A model generated the notes under the pieces. It did not search any database, was not told where the DNA came from, and was given only the letters and a program-made list of their open reading frames with translations. A DNA stretch of 64,000 nucleotides from Paratinospora sagittata (taxonomy: Eukaryota > Streptophyta > Magnoliopsida > Ranunculales > Menispermaceae): contig CM069605.1 of the NCBI GenBank assembly GCA_035771175.1, forward strand, positions 23,390,288 through 23,454,287. The letters are read 5' to 3'. The first letter of the stretch is position 1. Every line of letters begins with the position of its first letter. The translations under genes and the position numbers were made by a program. Positions 13,298 to 27,284 of this stretch are shown here, piece by piece.

Positions 13298-16200
13298 TCG
13301 ATATACACAAACCCGTGAGCTCGAGTTTTTCAGACTTTCCGATAGCGTGTTATCAAGGCCTATAGCGCGCTATTGCCCATCTCACTAAAAATGGAAAGAT
13401 CACTGCAACAGCTTTACAAGGAGTTATCAGAGGGGATAACGCGCTGTAGATAATTTTCGAGAAAAACATATGTTTTATTATAGAACCCTATCAGCGTGCT
13501 ATCAACACTGATAGTGCGCTAGAGCCTTCTGGAAAATTTTGGGCAATTGCTGGATAGCCTTATTTTTGAAAAATTAATATTTTGACACTTAAGAACCATT
13601 CCATTGACACAAAACATATTGATATAAGATTAATAATTTTTAAATAATTCGAATCTCATTGAAATTATGATTAAAACCTTTCGAACATCATTTTTTCAAA
13701 ATGAAATACTATATCGAAGTGATTTTGAAGACTTTGCAATTTTCAGAGTTTTAGTGCTGAGATTGATCGAGATTTTACCCTACACACCAAAGATCAAACT
13801 AATGCATTAGACGTGAGATATGTCATCGTTCTTCGAGCTTGATCTTTTGTAGACTTCGAAAGCTATTGTTTGATGTGTTCTTGATGCAATACAGGTGATG
13901 TGTTCGTTTTTGATGTGTTATCTTTCCGAGACCACTTCATACACTTACAGTTTAAAACAAAGGATAGCCTCTGCAAATCTAAGCACAAAAGGAATAAAAT
14001 GAAGAACTTGCTGAACAATGACGTTATCATCAAGACAGATTGCAATTTTGATTCAATTCGAGGCTTCTTCTCTTGGAAAACTCTTTGGAAAGCTCAATCT
14101 AACTTGCAAAAATCATGTGTGTTGTATTTTTGAAAATCAGAGAATGAGTGTTTTATAAAATTAGAAGTTGCAAGTTAAAGAGCAAGAGAGTACAAAACGA
14201 TTTGAATTCAAAACATTGTTCAATCTAAAGTTGTTTTGGACATGGGAATCATCTAGGTGTTAGTAAAAAATATTTCAATAAAGATAACCTTTCAAAACTG
14301 TGTAAGGAATAGAAAAATCGAGCAAGCATAAGTGTCCAGATTTTTCTCGTCAGAAATATCAAATCTTTGTCTCAGACGTGGATAGCGCGCTATTGGGTTG
14401 TGTATCATGTTCTCTTTTAGCAGGCTATATCAGGTCGATATACACAAACCCGTGAGGTCGAGTTTTTCAAACTTTCCGATAGCGTGTTATCAAGGCCTAT
14501 AGCGCGCTATTGCCCATCTCACTAAAAATGGAAAGATCACTGCAACAGCTTTATAAGGAGTTATCAGAGGGGATAGCGCGCTATAGATAATTTTCGAGAA
14601 AAACATATGTTTTATTATAGAACCCTATCAGCGTGCTATCAACACTGATAGTGCGCTAGTGCCTTCTGGAAAATTTTGGCCAATTGCTGGATAGCCTTAT
14701 TTTTGAAAAATTTATATTTTGACACTTAAGAACCATTCCATTGACACAAAACATATTGGTATAAGATTAATAATTTTTAAATAATTCGAATCTCATTGAA
14801 ATTATGATTAAAACCTTTCGAACATCAGTTTTTCAAAATGAAATACTATATCGAAGTGATTTTGAAGACTTTGCAATTTTCAGAGTTTTAGTGCTGAGAT
14901 TGATCGAGATTTTACCCTACACACCAAAGATCAAACTAATGCATTAGACGTGAGATATGTCATCGTTCTTCGAGCTTGATCTTTTGTAGACTTCGAAAGC
15001 TATTGTTTGATGTGTTCTTGATGCAATACAGGTGATGTGTTCGTTTTTGATGTGTTATCTTTCCGAGACCACTTCATACACTTACAGTTTAAAACAAAGG
15101 ATAGCCTCTGCAAATCTAAGCACAAAAGGAATAAAATGAAGAACTTGCTGAACAATGACGTTATCATCAAGACAGATTGCAATTTTGATTCAATTCGAGG
15201 CTTCTTCTCTTGGAAAACTCTTTGGAAAGCTCAATCTAACTTGCAAAAATCATGTGTGTTGTATTTTTGAAAATCAGAGAATGAGTGTTTTATAAAATTA
15301 GAAGTTGCAAGTTAAAGAGCAAGAGAGTACAAAACGATTTGAATTCAAAACATTGTTCAATCTAAAGTTGTTTTGGACATGGGAATCATCTAGGTGTTAG
15401 TAAAAAATATTTCAATAAAGATAACCTTTCAAAACAGTGTAAGGAATAGAAAAATCGAGCAAGCATAAGTGTCCAGATTTTTCTCGTCAGAAATATCAAA
15501 TTTTTGTCTCAGACGTGGATAGCGCGCTATTGGGTTGTGTATCATGTTCTCTTTTAGCAGGCTATATCAGGTCGATATACACAAACCCGTGAGGTCGAGT
15601 TTTTCAAACTTTCCGATAGCGTGTTATCAAGGCCTATAGCGCGCTATTGCCCATCTCACTAAAAATGGAAAGATCACTGCAACAGCTTTATAAGGAGTTA
15701 TCAGAGGGGATAGCGCGCTATAGATAATTTTCGAGAAAAACATATGTTTTATTATAGAACCCTATCAGCGTGCTATCAACACTGATAGTGCGCTAGTGCC
15801 TTCTGGAAAATTTTGGCCAATTGCTGGATAGCCTTATTTTTGAAAAATTTATATTTTGACACTTAAGAACCATTCCATTGACACAAAACATATTGGTATA
15901 AGATTAATAATTTTTAAATAATTCGAATCTCATTGAAATTATGATTAAAACCTTTCGAACATCAGTTTTTCAAAATGAAATACTATATCGAAGTGATTTT
16001 GAAGACTTTGCAATTTTCAGAGTTTTAGTGCTGAGATTGATCGAGATTTTACCCTACACACCAAAGATCAAACTAATGCATTAGACGTGAGATATGTCAT
16101 CGTTCTTCGAGCTTGATCTTTTGTAGACTTCGAAAGCTATTGTTTGATGTGTTCTTGATGCAATACAGGTGATGTGTTCGTTTTTGATGTGTTATCTTTC

Positions 16201-16628
16201 CGAGACCACTTCCTACACTTACAGTTTAAAACAAAGGATAGCCTCTGCAAATCTAAGCGCAAAAGGAATAAAATGAAGAACTTGCTGAACAATGACGTTA
16301 TCATCAAGACAGATTGCAATTTTGATTCAATTCGAGGCTTCTTCTCTTGGAAAACTCTTTGGAAAGCTCAATCTAACTTGCAAAAATCATGTGTGTTGTA
16401 TTTTTGAAAATCAGAGAATGAGTGTTTTATAAAATTAGAAGTTGCAAGTTAAAGAGCAAGAGTGTACAAAACGATTTGAATTCAAAACATTGTTCAATCT
16501 AAAGTTGTTTTGGACATGGGAATCATCTAGGTGTTAGTAGAAAATATTTCAATAAAGATAACCTTTCAAAACAGTGTAAGGAATAGAAAAATCGAGCAAT
16601 CATAAGTGTCCAGATTTTTCTCGTCAGA
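13298..16628. repeat. Left duplicated block 2, copy 2
   Basis: Second copy of the block at 8750-12080. It ends in a chimeric monomer (15915-17051): the first part is B-type (CTTCCTACAC, GCAATCATAAG) and the remainder, from about 16637, is A-type (AAATCTTTGTC, CTATATCAGG, GTGAGGTCGAG, intact third palindrome). The switch lies between about 16600 and 16637 and looks like an unequal-exchange breakpoint. Confidence 0.7.
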
Positions 16629-19600
16629 AATATCAAATCTTTGTCTCAGACGTGGATAGCGCGCTATTGGGTTGTGTATCATGTTCTCTTTTAGCAGGCT
16701 ATATCAGGTCGATATACACAAACCCGTGAGGTCGAGTTTTTCAAACTTTCCGATAGCGTGTTATCAAGGCCTATAGCGCGCTATTGCCCATCTCACTAAA
16801 AATGGAAAGATCACTGCAACAGCTTTATAAGGAGTTATCAGAGGGGATAGCGCGCTATAGATAATTTTCGAGAAAAACATATGTTTTATTATAGAACCCT
16901 ATCAGCGTGCTATCAACACTGATAGTGCGCTAGTGCCTTCTGGAAAATTTTGGCCAATTGCTGGATAGCCTTATTTTTGAAAAATTTATATTTTGACACT
17001 TAAGAACCATTCCATTGACACAAAACATATTGGTATAAGATTAATAATTTTTAAATAATTCGAATCTCATTGAAATTATGATTAAAACCTTTCGAACATC
17101 AGTTTTTCAAAATGAAATACTATATCGAAGTGATTTTGAAGACTTTGCAATTTTCAGAGTTTTAGTGCTGAGATTGATCGAGATTTTACCCTACACACCA
17201 AAGATCAAACTAATGCATTAGACGTGAGATATGTCATCGTTCTTCGAGCTTGATCTTTTGTAGACTTCGAAAGCTATTGTTTGATGTGTTCTTGATGCAA
17301 TACAGGTGATGTGTTCGTTTTTGATGTGTTATCTTTCCGAGACCACTTCCTACACTTACAGTTTAAAACAAAGGATAGCCTCTGCAAATCTAAGCGCAAA
17401 AGGAATAAAATGAAGAACTTGCTGAACAATGACGTTATCATCAAGACAGATTGCAATTTTGATTCAATTCGAGGCTTCTTCTCTTGGAAAACTCTTTGGA
17501 AAGCTCAATCTAACTTGCAAAAATCATGTGTGTTGTATTTTTGAAAATCAGAGAATGAGTGTTTTATAAAATTAGAAGTTGCAAGTTAAAGAGCAAGAGT
17601 GTACAAAACGATTTGAATTCAAAACATTGTTCAATCTAAAGTTGTTTTGGACATGGGAATCATCTAGGTGTTAGTAGAAAATATTTCAATAAAGATAACC
17701 TTTCAAAACAGTGTAAGGAATAGAAAAATCGAGCAATCATAAGTGTCCAGATTTTTCTCGTCAGAAATATCAAATTTTTGTCTCAGACGTGGATAGCGCG
17801 CTATTGGGTTGTGTATCATGTTCTCTTTTAGCAGGCTATAGCAGGTCGATATACACAAACCCGTGAGCTCGAGTTTTTCAGACTTTCCGATAGCGTGTTA
17901 TCAAGGCCTATAGCGCGCTATTGCCCATCTCACTAAAAATGGAAAGATCACTGCAACAGCTTTATAAGGAGTTATCAGAGGGGATAACGCGCTGTAGATA
18001 ATTTTCGAGAAAAACATATGTTTTATTATAGAACCCTATCAGCGTGCTATCAACACTGATAGTGCGCTAGTGCCTTCTGGAAAATTTTGGCCAATTGCTG
18101 GATAGCCTTATTTTTGAAAAATTAATATTTTGACACTTAAGAACCATTCCATTGACACAAAACATATTGATATAAGATTAATAATTTTTAAATAATTCGA
18201 ATCTCAATGAAATTATGATTAAAACCTTTCGAACATCATTTTTTCAAAATGAAATACTATATCGAAGTGATTTTGAAGACTTTGCAATTTTCAGAGTTTT
18301 AGTGCTGAGATTGATCGAGATTTTACCCTACACACCAAAGATCAAACTAATGCATTAGACGTGAGATATGTCATCGTTCTTCGAGCTTGATCTTTTGTAG
18401 ACTTCGAAAGCTATTGTTTGATGTGTTCTTGATGCAATACAGGTGATGTGTTCGTTTTTGATGTGTTATCTTTCCGAGACCACTTCCTACACTTACAGTT
18501 TAAAACAAAGGATAGCCTCTGCAAATCTAAGCACAAAAGGAATAAAATGAAGAACTTGCTGAACAATGACGTTATCATCAAGACAGATTGCAATTTTGAT
18601 TCAATTCGAGGCTTCTTCTCTTGGAAAACTCTTTGGAAAGCTCAATCTAACTTGCAAAAATCATGTGTGTTGTATTTTTGAAAATCAGAGAATGAGTGTT
18701 TTATAAAATTAGAAGTTGCAAGTTAAAGAGCAAGAGAGTACAAAACGATTTGAATTCAAAACATTGTTCAATCTAAAGTTGTTTTGGACATGGGAATCAT
18801 CTAGGTGTTAGTAAAAAATATTTCAATAAAGATAACCTTTCAAAACTGTGTAAGGAATAGAAAAATCGAGCAAGCATAAGTGTCCAGATTTTTCTCGTCA
18901 GAAATATCAAATTTTTGTCTCAGACGTGGATAGCGCGCTATTGGGTTGTGTGTCATGTTCTCTTTTAGCAGGCTATAGCAGGTCGATATACACAAACCCG
19001 TGAGCTCGAGTTTTTCAAACTTTCCGATAGCGTGTTATCAAGGCCTATAGCGCGCTATTGCCCATCTCACTAAAAATGGAAAGATCACTGCAACAGCTTT
19101 ATAAGGAGTTATCAGAGGGGATAACGCGCTATAGATAATTTTCGAGAAAAACATATGTTTTATTATAGAACCCTATCAGCGTGCTATCAACACTGATAGT
19201 GCGCTAGTGCCTTCTGGAAAATTTTGGCCAATTGCTGGATAGCCTTATTTTTGAAAAATTTATATTTTGACACTTAAGAACCATTCCATTGACACAAAAC
19301 ATATTGGTATAAGATTAATAATTTTTAAATAATTCGAATCTCATTGAAATTATGATTAAAACCTTTCGAACATCAGTTTTTCAAAATGAAATACTATATC
19401 GAAGTGATTTTGAAGACTTTGCAATTTTCAGAGTTTTAGTGCTGAGATTGATCGAGATTTTACCCTACACACCAAAGATCAAACTAATGCATTAGACGTG
19501 AGATATGTCATCGTTCTTCGAGCTTGATCTTTTGTAGACTTCGAAAGCTATTGTTTGATGTGTTCTTGATGCAATACAGGTGATGTGTTCGTTTTTGATG

Positions 19601-20462
19601 TGTTATCTTTCCGAGATCACTTCCTACACTTACAGTTTAAAACAAAGGATAGCCTCTGCAAATCTAAGCACAAAAGGAATAAAATGAAGAACTTGCTGAA
19701 CAATGACGTTATCATCAAGACAGATTGCAATTTTGATTCAATTCGAGGCTTCTTCTCTTGGAAAACTCTTTGGAAAGCTCAATCTAACTTGCAAAAATCA
19801 TGTGTGTTGTATTTTTGAAAATCAGAGAATGAGTGTTTTATAAAATTAGAAGTTGCAAGTTAAAGAGCAAGAGTGTACAAAACGATTTGAATTCAAAACA
19901 TTGTTCAATCTAAAGTTGTTTTGGACATGGGAATCATCTAGGTGTTAGTAGAAAATATTTCAATAAAGATAACCTTTCAAAACAGTGTAAGGAATAGAAA
20001 AATCGAGCAATCATAAGTGTCCAGATTTTTCTCGTCAGAAATATCAAATTTTTGTCTCAGACGTGGATAGCGCGCTATTGGGTTGTGTATCATGTTCTCT
20101 TTTAGCAGGCTATAGCAGGTCGATATACACAAACCCGTGAGCTCGAGTTTTTCAGACTTTCCGATAGCGTGTTATCAAGGCCTATAGCGCGCTATTGCCC
20201 ATCTCACTAAAAATGGAAAGATCACTGCAACAGCTTTACAAGGAGTTATCAGAGGGGATAACGCGCTGTAGATAATTTTCGAGAAAAACATATGTTTTAT
20301 TATAGAACCCTATCAGCGTGCTATCAACACTGATAGTGCGCTAGTGCCTTCTGGAAAATTTTGGGCAATTGCTGGATAGCCTTATTTTTGAAAAATTAAT
20401 ATTTTGACACTTAAGAACCATTCCATTGACACAAAACATATTGATATAAGATTAATAATTTT

Positions 20463-22736
20463 TAAATAATTCGAATCTCATTGAAATTATGATTAAAACC
20501 TTTCGAACATCATTTTTTCAAAATGAAATACTATATCGAAGTGATTTTGAAGACTTTGCAATTTTCAGAGTTTTAGTGCTGAGATTGATCGAGATTTTAC
20601 CCTACACACCAAAGATCAAACTAATGCATTAGACGTGAGATATGTCATCGTTCTTCGAGCTTGATCTTTTGTAGACTTCGAAAGCTATTGTTTGATGTGT
20701 TCTTGATGCAATACAGGTGATGTGTTCGTTTTTGATGTGTTATCTTTCCGAGACCACTTCATACACTTACAGTTTAAAACCAAGGATAGCCTCTGCAAAT
20801 CTAAGCACAAAAGGAATAAAATGAAGAACTTGCTGAACAATGACGTTATCATCAAGACAGATTGCAATTTTGATTCAATTCGAGGCTTCTTCTCTTGGAA
20901 AACTCTTTGGAAAGCTCAATCTAACTTGCAAAAATCATGTGTGTTGTATTTTTGAAAATCAGAGAATGAGTGTTTTATAAAATTAGAAGTTGCAAGTTAA
21001 AGAGCAAGAGAGTACAAAACGATTTGAATTCAAAACATTGTTCAATCTAAAGTTGTTTTGGACATGGGAATCATCTAGGTGTTAGTAAAAAATATTTCAA
21101 TAAAGATAACCTTTCAAAACAGTGTAAGGAATAGAAAAATCGAGCAAGCATAAGTGTCCAGATTTTTCTCGTCAGAAATATCAAATTTTTGTCTCAGACG
21201 TGGATAGCGCGCTATTGGGTTGTGTATCATGTTCTCTTTTAGCAGGCTATATCAGGTCGATATACACAAACCCGTGAGGTCGAGTTTTTCAAACTTTCCG
21301 ATAGCGTGTTATCAAGGCCTATAGCGCGCTATTGCCCATCTCACTAAAAATGGAAAGATCACTGCAACAGCTTTATAAGGAGTTATCAGAGGGGATAGCG
21401 CGCTATAGATAATTTTCGAGAAAAACATATGTTTTATTATAGAACCCTATCAGCGTGCTATCAACACTGATAGTGCGCTAGTGCCTTCTGGAATATTTTG
21501 GCCAATTGCTGGATAGCCTTATTTTTGAAAAATTTATATTTTGACACTTAAGAACCATTCCATTGACACAAAACATATTGGTATAAGATTAATAATTTTT
21601 AAATAATTCGAATCTCATTGAAATTATGATTAAAACCTTTCGAACATCAGTTTTTCAAAATGAAATACTATATCGAAGTGATTTTGAAGACTTTGCAATT
21701 TTCAGAGTTTTAGTGCTGAGATTGATCGAGATTTTACCCTACACACCAAAGATCAAACTAATGCATTAGACGTGAGATATGTCATCGTTCTTCGAGCTTG
21801 ATCTTTTGTAGACTTCGAAAGCTATTGTTTGATGTGTTCTTGATGCAATACAGGTGATGTGTTCGTTTTTGATGTGTTATCTTTCCGAGACCACTTCCTA
21901 CACTTACAGTTTAAAACAAAGGATAGCCTCTGCAAATCTAAGCACAAAAGGAATAAAATGAAGAACTTGCTGAACAATGACGTTATCATCAAGACAGATT
22001 GCAATTTTGATTCAATTCGAGGCTTCTTCTCTTGGAAAACTCTTTGGAAAGCTCAATCTAACTTGCAAAAATCATGTGTGTTGTATTTTTGAAAATCAGA
22101 GAATGAGTGTTTTATAAAATTAGAAGTTGCAAGTTAAAGAGCAAGAGTGTACAAAACGATTTGAATTCAAAACATTGTTCAATCTAAAGTTGTTTTGGAC
22201 ATGGGAATCATCTAGGTGTTAGTAGAAAATATTTCAATAAAGATAACCTTTGAAAACAGTGTAAGGAATAGAAAAATCGAGCAATCATAAGTGTCCAGAT
22301 TTTTCTCGTCAGAAATATCAAATTTTTGTCTCAGACGTGGATAGCGCGCTATTGGGTTGTGTATCATGTTCTCTTTTAGCAGGCTATAGCAGGTCGATAT
22401 ACACAAACCCGTGAGCTCGAGTTTTTCAGACTTTCCGATAGCGTGTTATCAAGGCCTATAGCGCGCTATTGCCCATCTCACTAAAAATGGAAAGATCACT
22501 GCAACAGCTTTACAAGGAGTTATCAGAGGGGATAACGCGCTGTAGATAATTTTCGAGAAAAACATATGTTTTATTATAGAACCCTATCAGCGTGCTATCA
22601 ACACTGATAGTGCGCTAGTGCCTTCTGGAAAATTTTGGGCAATTGCTGGATAGCCTTATTTTTGAAAAATTAATATTTTGACACTTAAGAACCATTCCAT
22701 TGACACAAAACATATTGATATAAGATTAATAATTTT
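20463..22736. repeat. Left dimer duplication, copy 1 (2274 bp)
   Basis: A/B dimer almost identical to the adjacent 22737-25010. Private markers match at an offset of 2274 bp: AAAACCAAGG near 20777 and 23051, GGAATATTTTGG near 21490 and 23764, and CCTTTGAAAACAG near 22247 and 24521. These variants occur in no other left monomer, so this is a recent tandem duplication. Confidence 0.8.
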
Positions 22737-25010
22737 TAAATAATTCGAATCTCATTGAAATTATGATTAAAACCTTTCGAACATCATTTTTTCAAAATGA
22801 AATACTATATCGAAGTGATTTTGAAGACTTTGCAATTTTCAGAGTTTTAGTGCTGAGATTGATCGAGATTTTACCCTACACACCAAAGATCAAACTAATG
22901 CATTAGACGTGAGATATGTCATCGTTCTTCGAGCTTGATCTTTTGTAGACTTCGAAAGCTATTGTTTGATGTGTTCTTGATGCAATACAGGTGATGTGTT
23001 CGTTTTTGATGTGTTATCTTTCCGAGACCACTTCATACACTTACAGTTTAAAACCAAGGATAGCCTCTGCAAATCTAAGCACAAAAGGAATAAAATGAAG
23101 AACTTGCTGAACAATGACGTTATCATCAAGACAGATTGCAATTTTGATTCAATTCGAGGCTTCTTCTCTTGGAAAACTCTTTGGAAAGCTCAATCTAACT
23201 TGCAAAAATCATGTGTGTTGTATTTTTGAAAATCAGAGAATGAGTGTTTTATAAAATTAGAAGTTGCAAGTTAAAGAGCAAGAGAGTACAAAACGATTTG
23301 AATTCAAAACATTGTTCAATCTAAAGTTGTTTTGGACATGGGAATCATCTAGGTGTTAGTAAAAAATATTTCAATAAAGATAACCTTTCAAAACAGTGTA
23401 AGGAATAGAAAAATCGAGCAAGCATAAGTGTCCAGATTTTTCTCGTCAGAAATATCAAATTTTTGTCTCAGACGTGGATAGCGCGCTATTGGGTTGTGTA
23501 TCATGTTCTCTTTTAGCAGGCTATATCAGGTCGATATACACAAACCCGTGAGGTCGAGTTTTTCAAACTTTCCGATAGCGTGTTATCAAGGCCTATAGCG
23601 CGCTATTGCCCATCTCACTAAAAATGGAAAGATCACTGCAACAGCTTTATAAGGAGTTATCAGAGGGGATAGCGCGCTATAGATAATTTTCGAGAAAAAC
23701 ATATGTTTTATTATAGAACCCTATCAGCGTGCTATCAACACTGATAGTGCGCTAGTGCCTTCTGGAATATTTTGGCCAATTGCTGGATAGCCTTATTTTT
23801 GAAAAATTTATATTTTGACACTTAAGAACCATTCCATTGACACAAAACATATTGGTATAAGATTAATAATTTTTAAATAATTCGAATCTCATTGAAATTA
23901 TGATTAAAACCTTTCGAACATCAGTTTTTCAAAATGAAATACTATATCGAAGTGATTTTGAAGACTTTGCAATTTTCAGAGTTTTAGTGCTGAGATTGAT
24001 CGAGATTTTACCCTACACACCAAAGATCAAACTAATGCATTAGACGTGAGATATGTCATCGTTCTTCGAGCTTGATCTTTTGTAGACTTCGAAAGCTATT
24101 GTTTGATGTGTTCTTGATGCAATACAGGTGATGTGTTCGTTTTTGATGTGTTATCTTTCCGAGACCACTTCCTACACTTACAGTTTAAAACAAAGGATAG
24201 CCTCTGCAAATCTAAGCACAAAAGGAATAAAATGAAGAACTTGCTGAACAATGACGTTATCATCAAGACAGATTGCAATTTTGATTCAATTCGAGGCTTC
24301 TTCTCTTGGAAAACTCTTTGGAAAGCTCAATCTAACTTGCAAAAATCATGTGTGTTGTATTTTTGAAAATCAGAGAATGAGTGTTTTATAAAATTAGAAG
24401 TTGCAAGTTAAAGAGCAAGAGTGTACAAAACGATTTGAATTCAAAACATTGTTCAATCTAAAGTTGTTTTGGACATGGGAATCATCTAGGTGTTAGTAGA
24501 AAATATTTCAATAAAGATAACCTTTGAAAACAGTGTAAGGAATAGAAAAATCGAGCAATCATAAGTGTCCAGATTTTTCTCGTCAGAAATATCAAATTTT
24601 TGTCTCAGACGTGGATAGCGCGCTATTGGGTTGTGTATCATGTTCTCTTTTAGCAGGCTATAGCAGGTCGATATACACAAACCCGTGAGCTCGAGTTTTT
24701 CAGACTTTCCGATAGCGTGTTATCAAGGCCTATAGCGCGCTATTGCCCATCTCACTAAAAATGGAAAGATCACTGCAACAGCTTTACAAGGAGTTATCAG
24801 AGGGGATAACGCGCTGTAGATAATTTTCGAGAAAAACATATGTTTTATTATAGAACCCTATCAGCGTGCTATCAACACTGATAGTGCGCTAGTGCCTTCT
24901 GGAAAATTTTGGGCAATTGCTGGATAGCCTTATTTTTGAAAAATTAATATTTTGACACTTAAGAACCATTCCATTGACACAAAACATATTGATATAAGAT
25001 TAATAATTTT
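22737..25010. repeat. Left dimer duplication, copy 2 (2274 bp)
   Basis: Adjacent second copy of the 20463-22736 dimer, carrying the same three private markers. It is followed by ordinary A (25011) and B-like (26148) monomers. Confidence 0.8.
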
Positions 25011-27284
25011 TAAATAATTCGAATCTCATTGAAATTATGATTAAAACCTTTCGAACATCATTTTTTCAAAATGAAATACTATATCGAAGTGATTTTGAAG
25101 ACTTTGCAATTTTCAGAGTTTTAGTGCTGAGATTGATCGAGATTTTACCCTACACACCAAAGATCAAACTAATGCATTAGACGTGAGATATGTCATCGTT
25201 CTTCGAGCTTGATCTTTTGTAGACTTCGAAAGCTATTGTTTGATGTGTTCTTGATGCAATACAGGTGATGTGTTCGTTTTTGATGTGTTATCTTTCCGAG
25301 ACCACTTCATACACTTACAGTTTAAAACAAAGGATAGCCTCTGCAAATCTAAGCACAAAAGGAATAAAATGAAGAACTTGCTGAACAATGACGTTATCAT
25401 CAAGACAGATTGCAATTTTGATTCAATTCGAGGCTTCTTCTCTTGGAAAACTCTTTGGAAAGCTCAATCTAACTTGCAAAAATCATGTGTGTTGTATTTT
25501 TGAAAATCAGAGAATGAGTGTTTTATAAAATTAGAAGTTGCAAGTTAAAGAGCAAGAGAGTACAAAACGATTTGAATTCAAAACATTGTTCAATCTAAAG
25601 TTGTTTTGGACATGGGAATCATCTAGGTGTTAGTAAAAAATATTTCAATAAAGATAACCTTTCAAAACTGTGTAAGGAATAGAAAAATCGAGCAAGCATA
25701 AGTGTCCAGATTTTTCTCGTCAGAAATATCAAATTTTTGTCTCAGACGTGGATAGCGCGCTATTGGGTTGTGTGTCATGTTCTCTTTTAGCAGGCTATAG
25801 CAGGTCGATATACACAAACCCGTGAGCTCGAGTTTTTCAAACTTTCCGATAGCGTGTTATCAAGGCCTATAGCGCGCTATTGCCCATCTCCCTAAAAATG
25901 GAAAGATCACTGCAACAGCTTTATAAGGAGTTATCAGAGGGGATAGCGCGCTATAGATAATTTTCGAGAAAAACATATGTTTTATTATAGAACCCTATCA
26001 GCGTGCTATCAACACTGATAGTGCGCTAGTGCCTTCTGGAAAATTTTGGCCAATTGCTGGATAGCCTTATTTTTGAAAAATTTATATTTTGACACTTAAG
26101 AACCATTCCATTGACACAAAACATATTGGTATAAGATTAATAATTTTTAAATAATTCGAATCTCATTGAAATTATGATTAAAACCTTTCGAACATCAGTT
26201 TTTCAAAATGAAATACTATATCGAAGTGATTTTGAAGACTTTGCAATTTTCAGAGTTTTAGTGCTGAGATTGATCGAGATTTTACCCTACACACCAAAGA
26301 TCAAACTAATGCATTAGACGTGAGATATGTCATCGTTCTTCGAGCTTGATCTTTTGTAGACTTCGAAAGCTATTGTTTGATGTGTTCTTGATGCAATACA
26401 GGTGATGTGTTCGTTTTTGATGTGTTATCTTTCCGAGACCACTTCCTACACTTACAGTTTAAAACAAAGGATAGCCTCTGCAAATCTAAGCACAAAAGGA
26501 ATAAAATGAAGAACTTGCTGAACAATGACGTTATCATCAAGACAGATTGCAATTTTGATTCAATTCGAGGCTTCTTCTCTTGGAAAACTCTTTGGAAAGC
26601 TCAATCTAACTTTCAAAAATCATGTGTGTTGTATTTTTGAAAATCAGAGAATGAGTGTTTTATAAAATTAGAAGTTGCAAGTTAAAGAGCAAGAGAGTAC
26701 AAAACGATTTGAATTCAAAACATTGTTCAATCTAAAGTTGTTTTGGACATGGGAATCATCTAGGTGTTAGTAGAAAATATTTCAATAAAGATAACCTTTC
26801 AAAACAGTGTAAGGAATAGAAAAATCGAGCAAGCATAAGTGTCCAGATTTTTCTCGTCAGAAATATCAAATTTTTGTCTCAGACGTGGATAGCGCGCTAT
26901 TGGGTTGTGTATCATGTTCTCTTTTAGCAGGCTATAGCAGGTCGATATACACAAACCCGTGAGCTCGAGTTTTTCAAACTTTCCGATAGCGTGTTATCAA
27001 GGCCTATAGCGCGCTATTGCCCATCTCACTAAAAATGGAAAGATCACTGCAACAGCTTTATAAGGAGTTATCAGAGGGGATAGCGCGCTATAGATAATTT
27101 TCGAGAAAAACATATGTTTTATTTTAGAACCCTATCAGCGTGCTATCAACACTGATAGTGCGCTAGTGCCTTCTGGAAAATTTTGGCCAATTGCTGGATA
27201 GCCTTATTTTTGAAAAATTAATATTTTGACACTTAAGAACCATTCCATTGACACAAAACATATTGATATAAGATTAATAATTTT

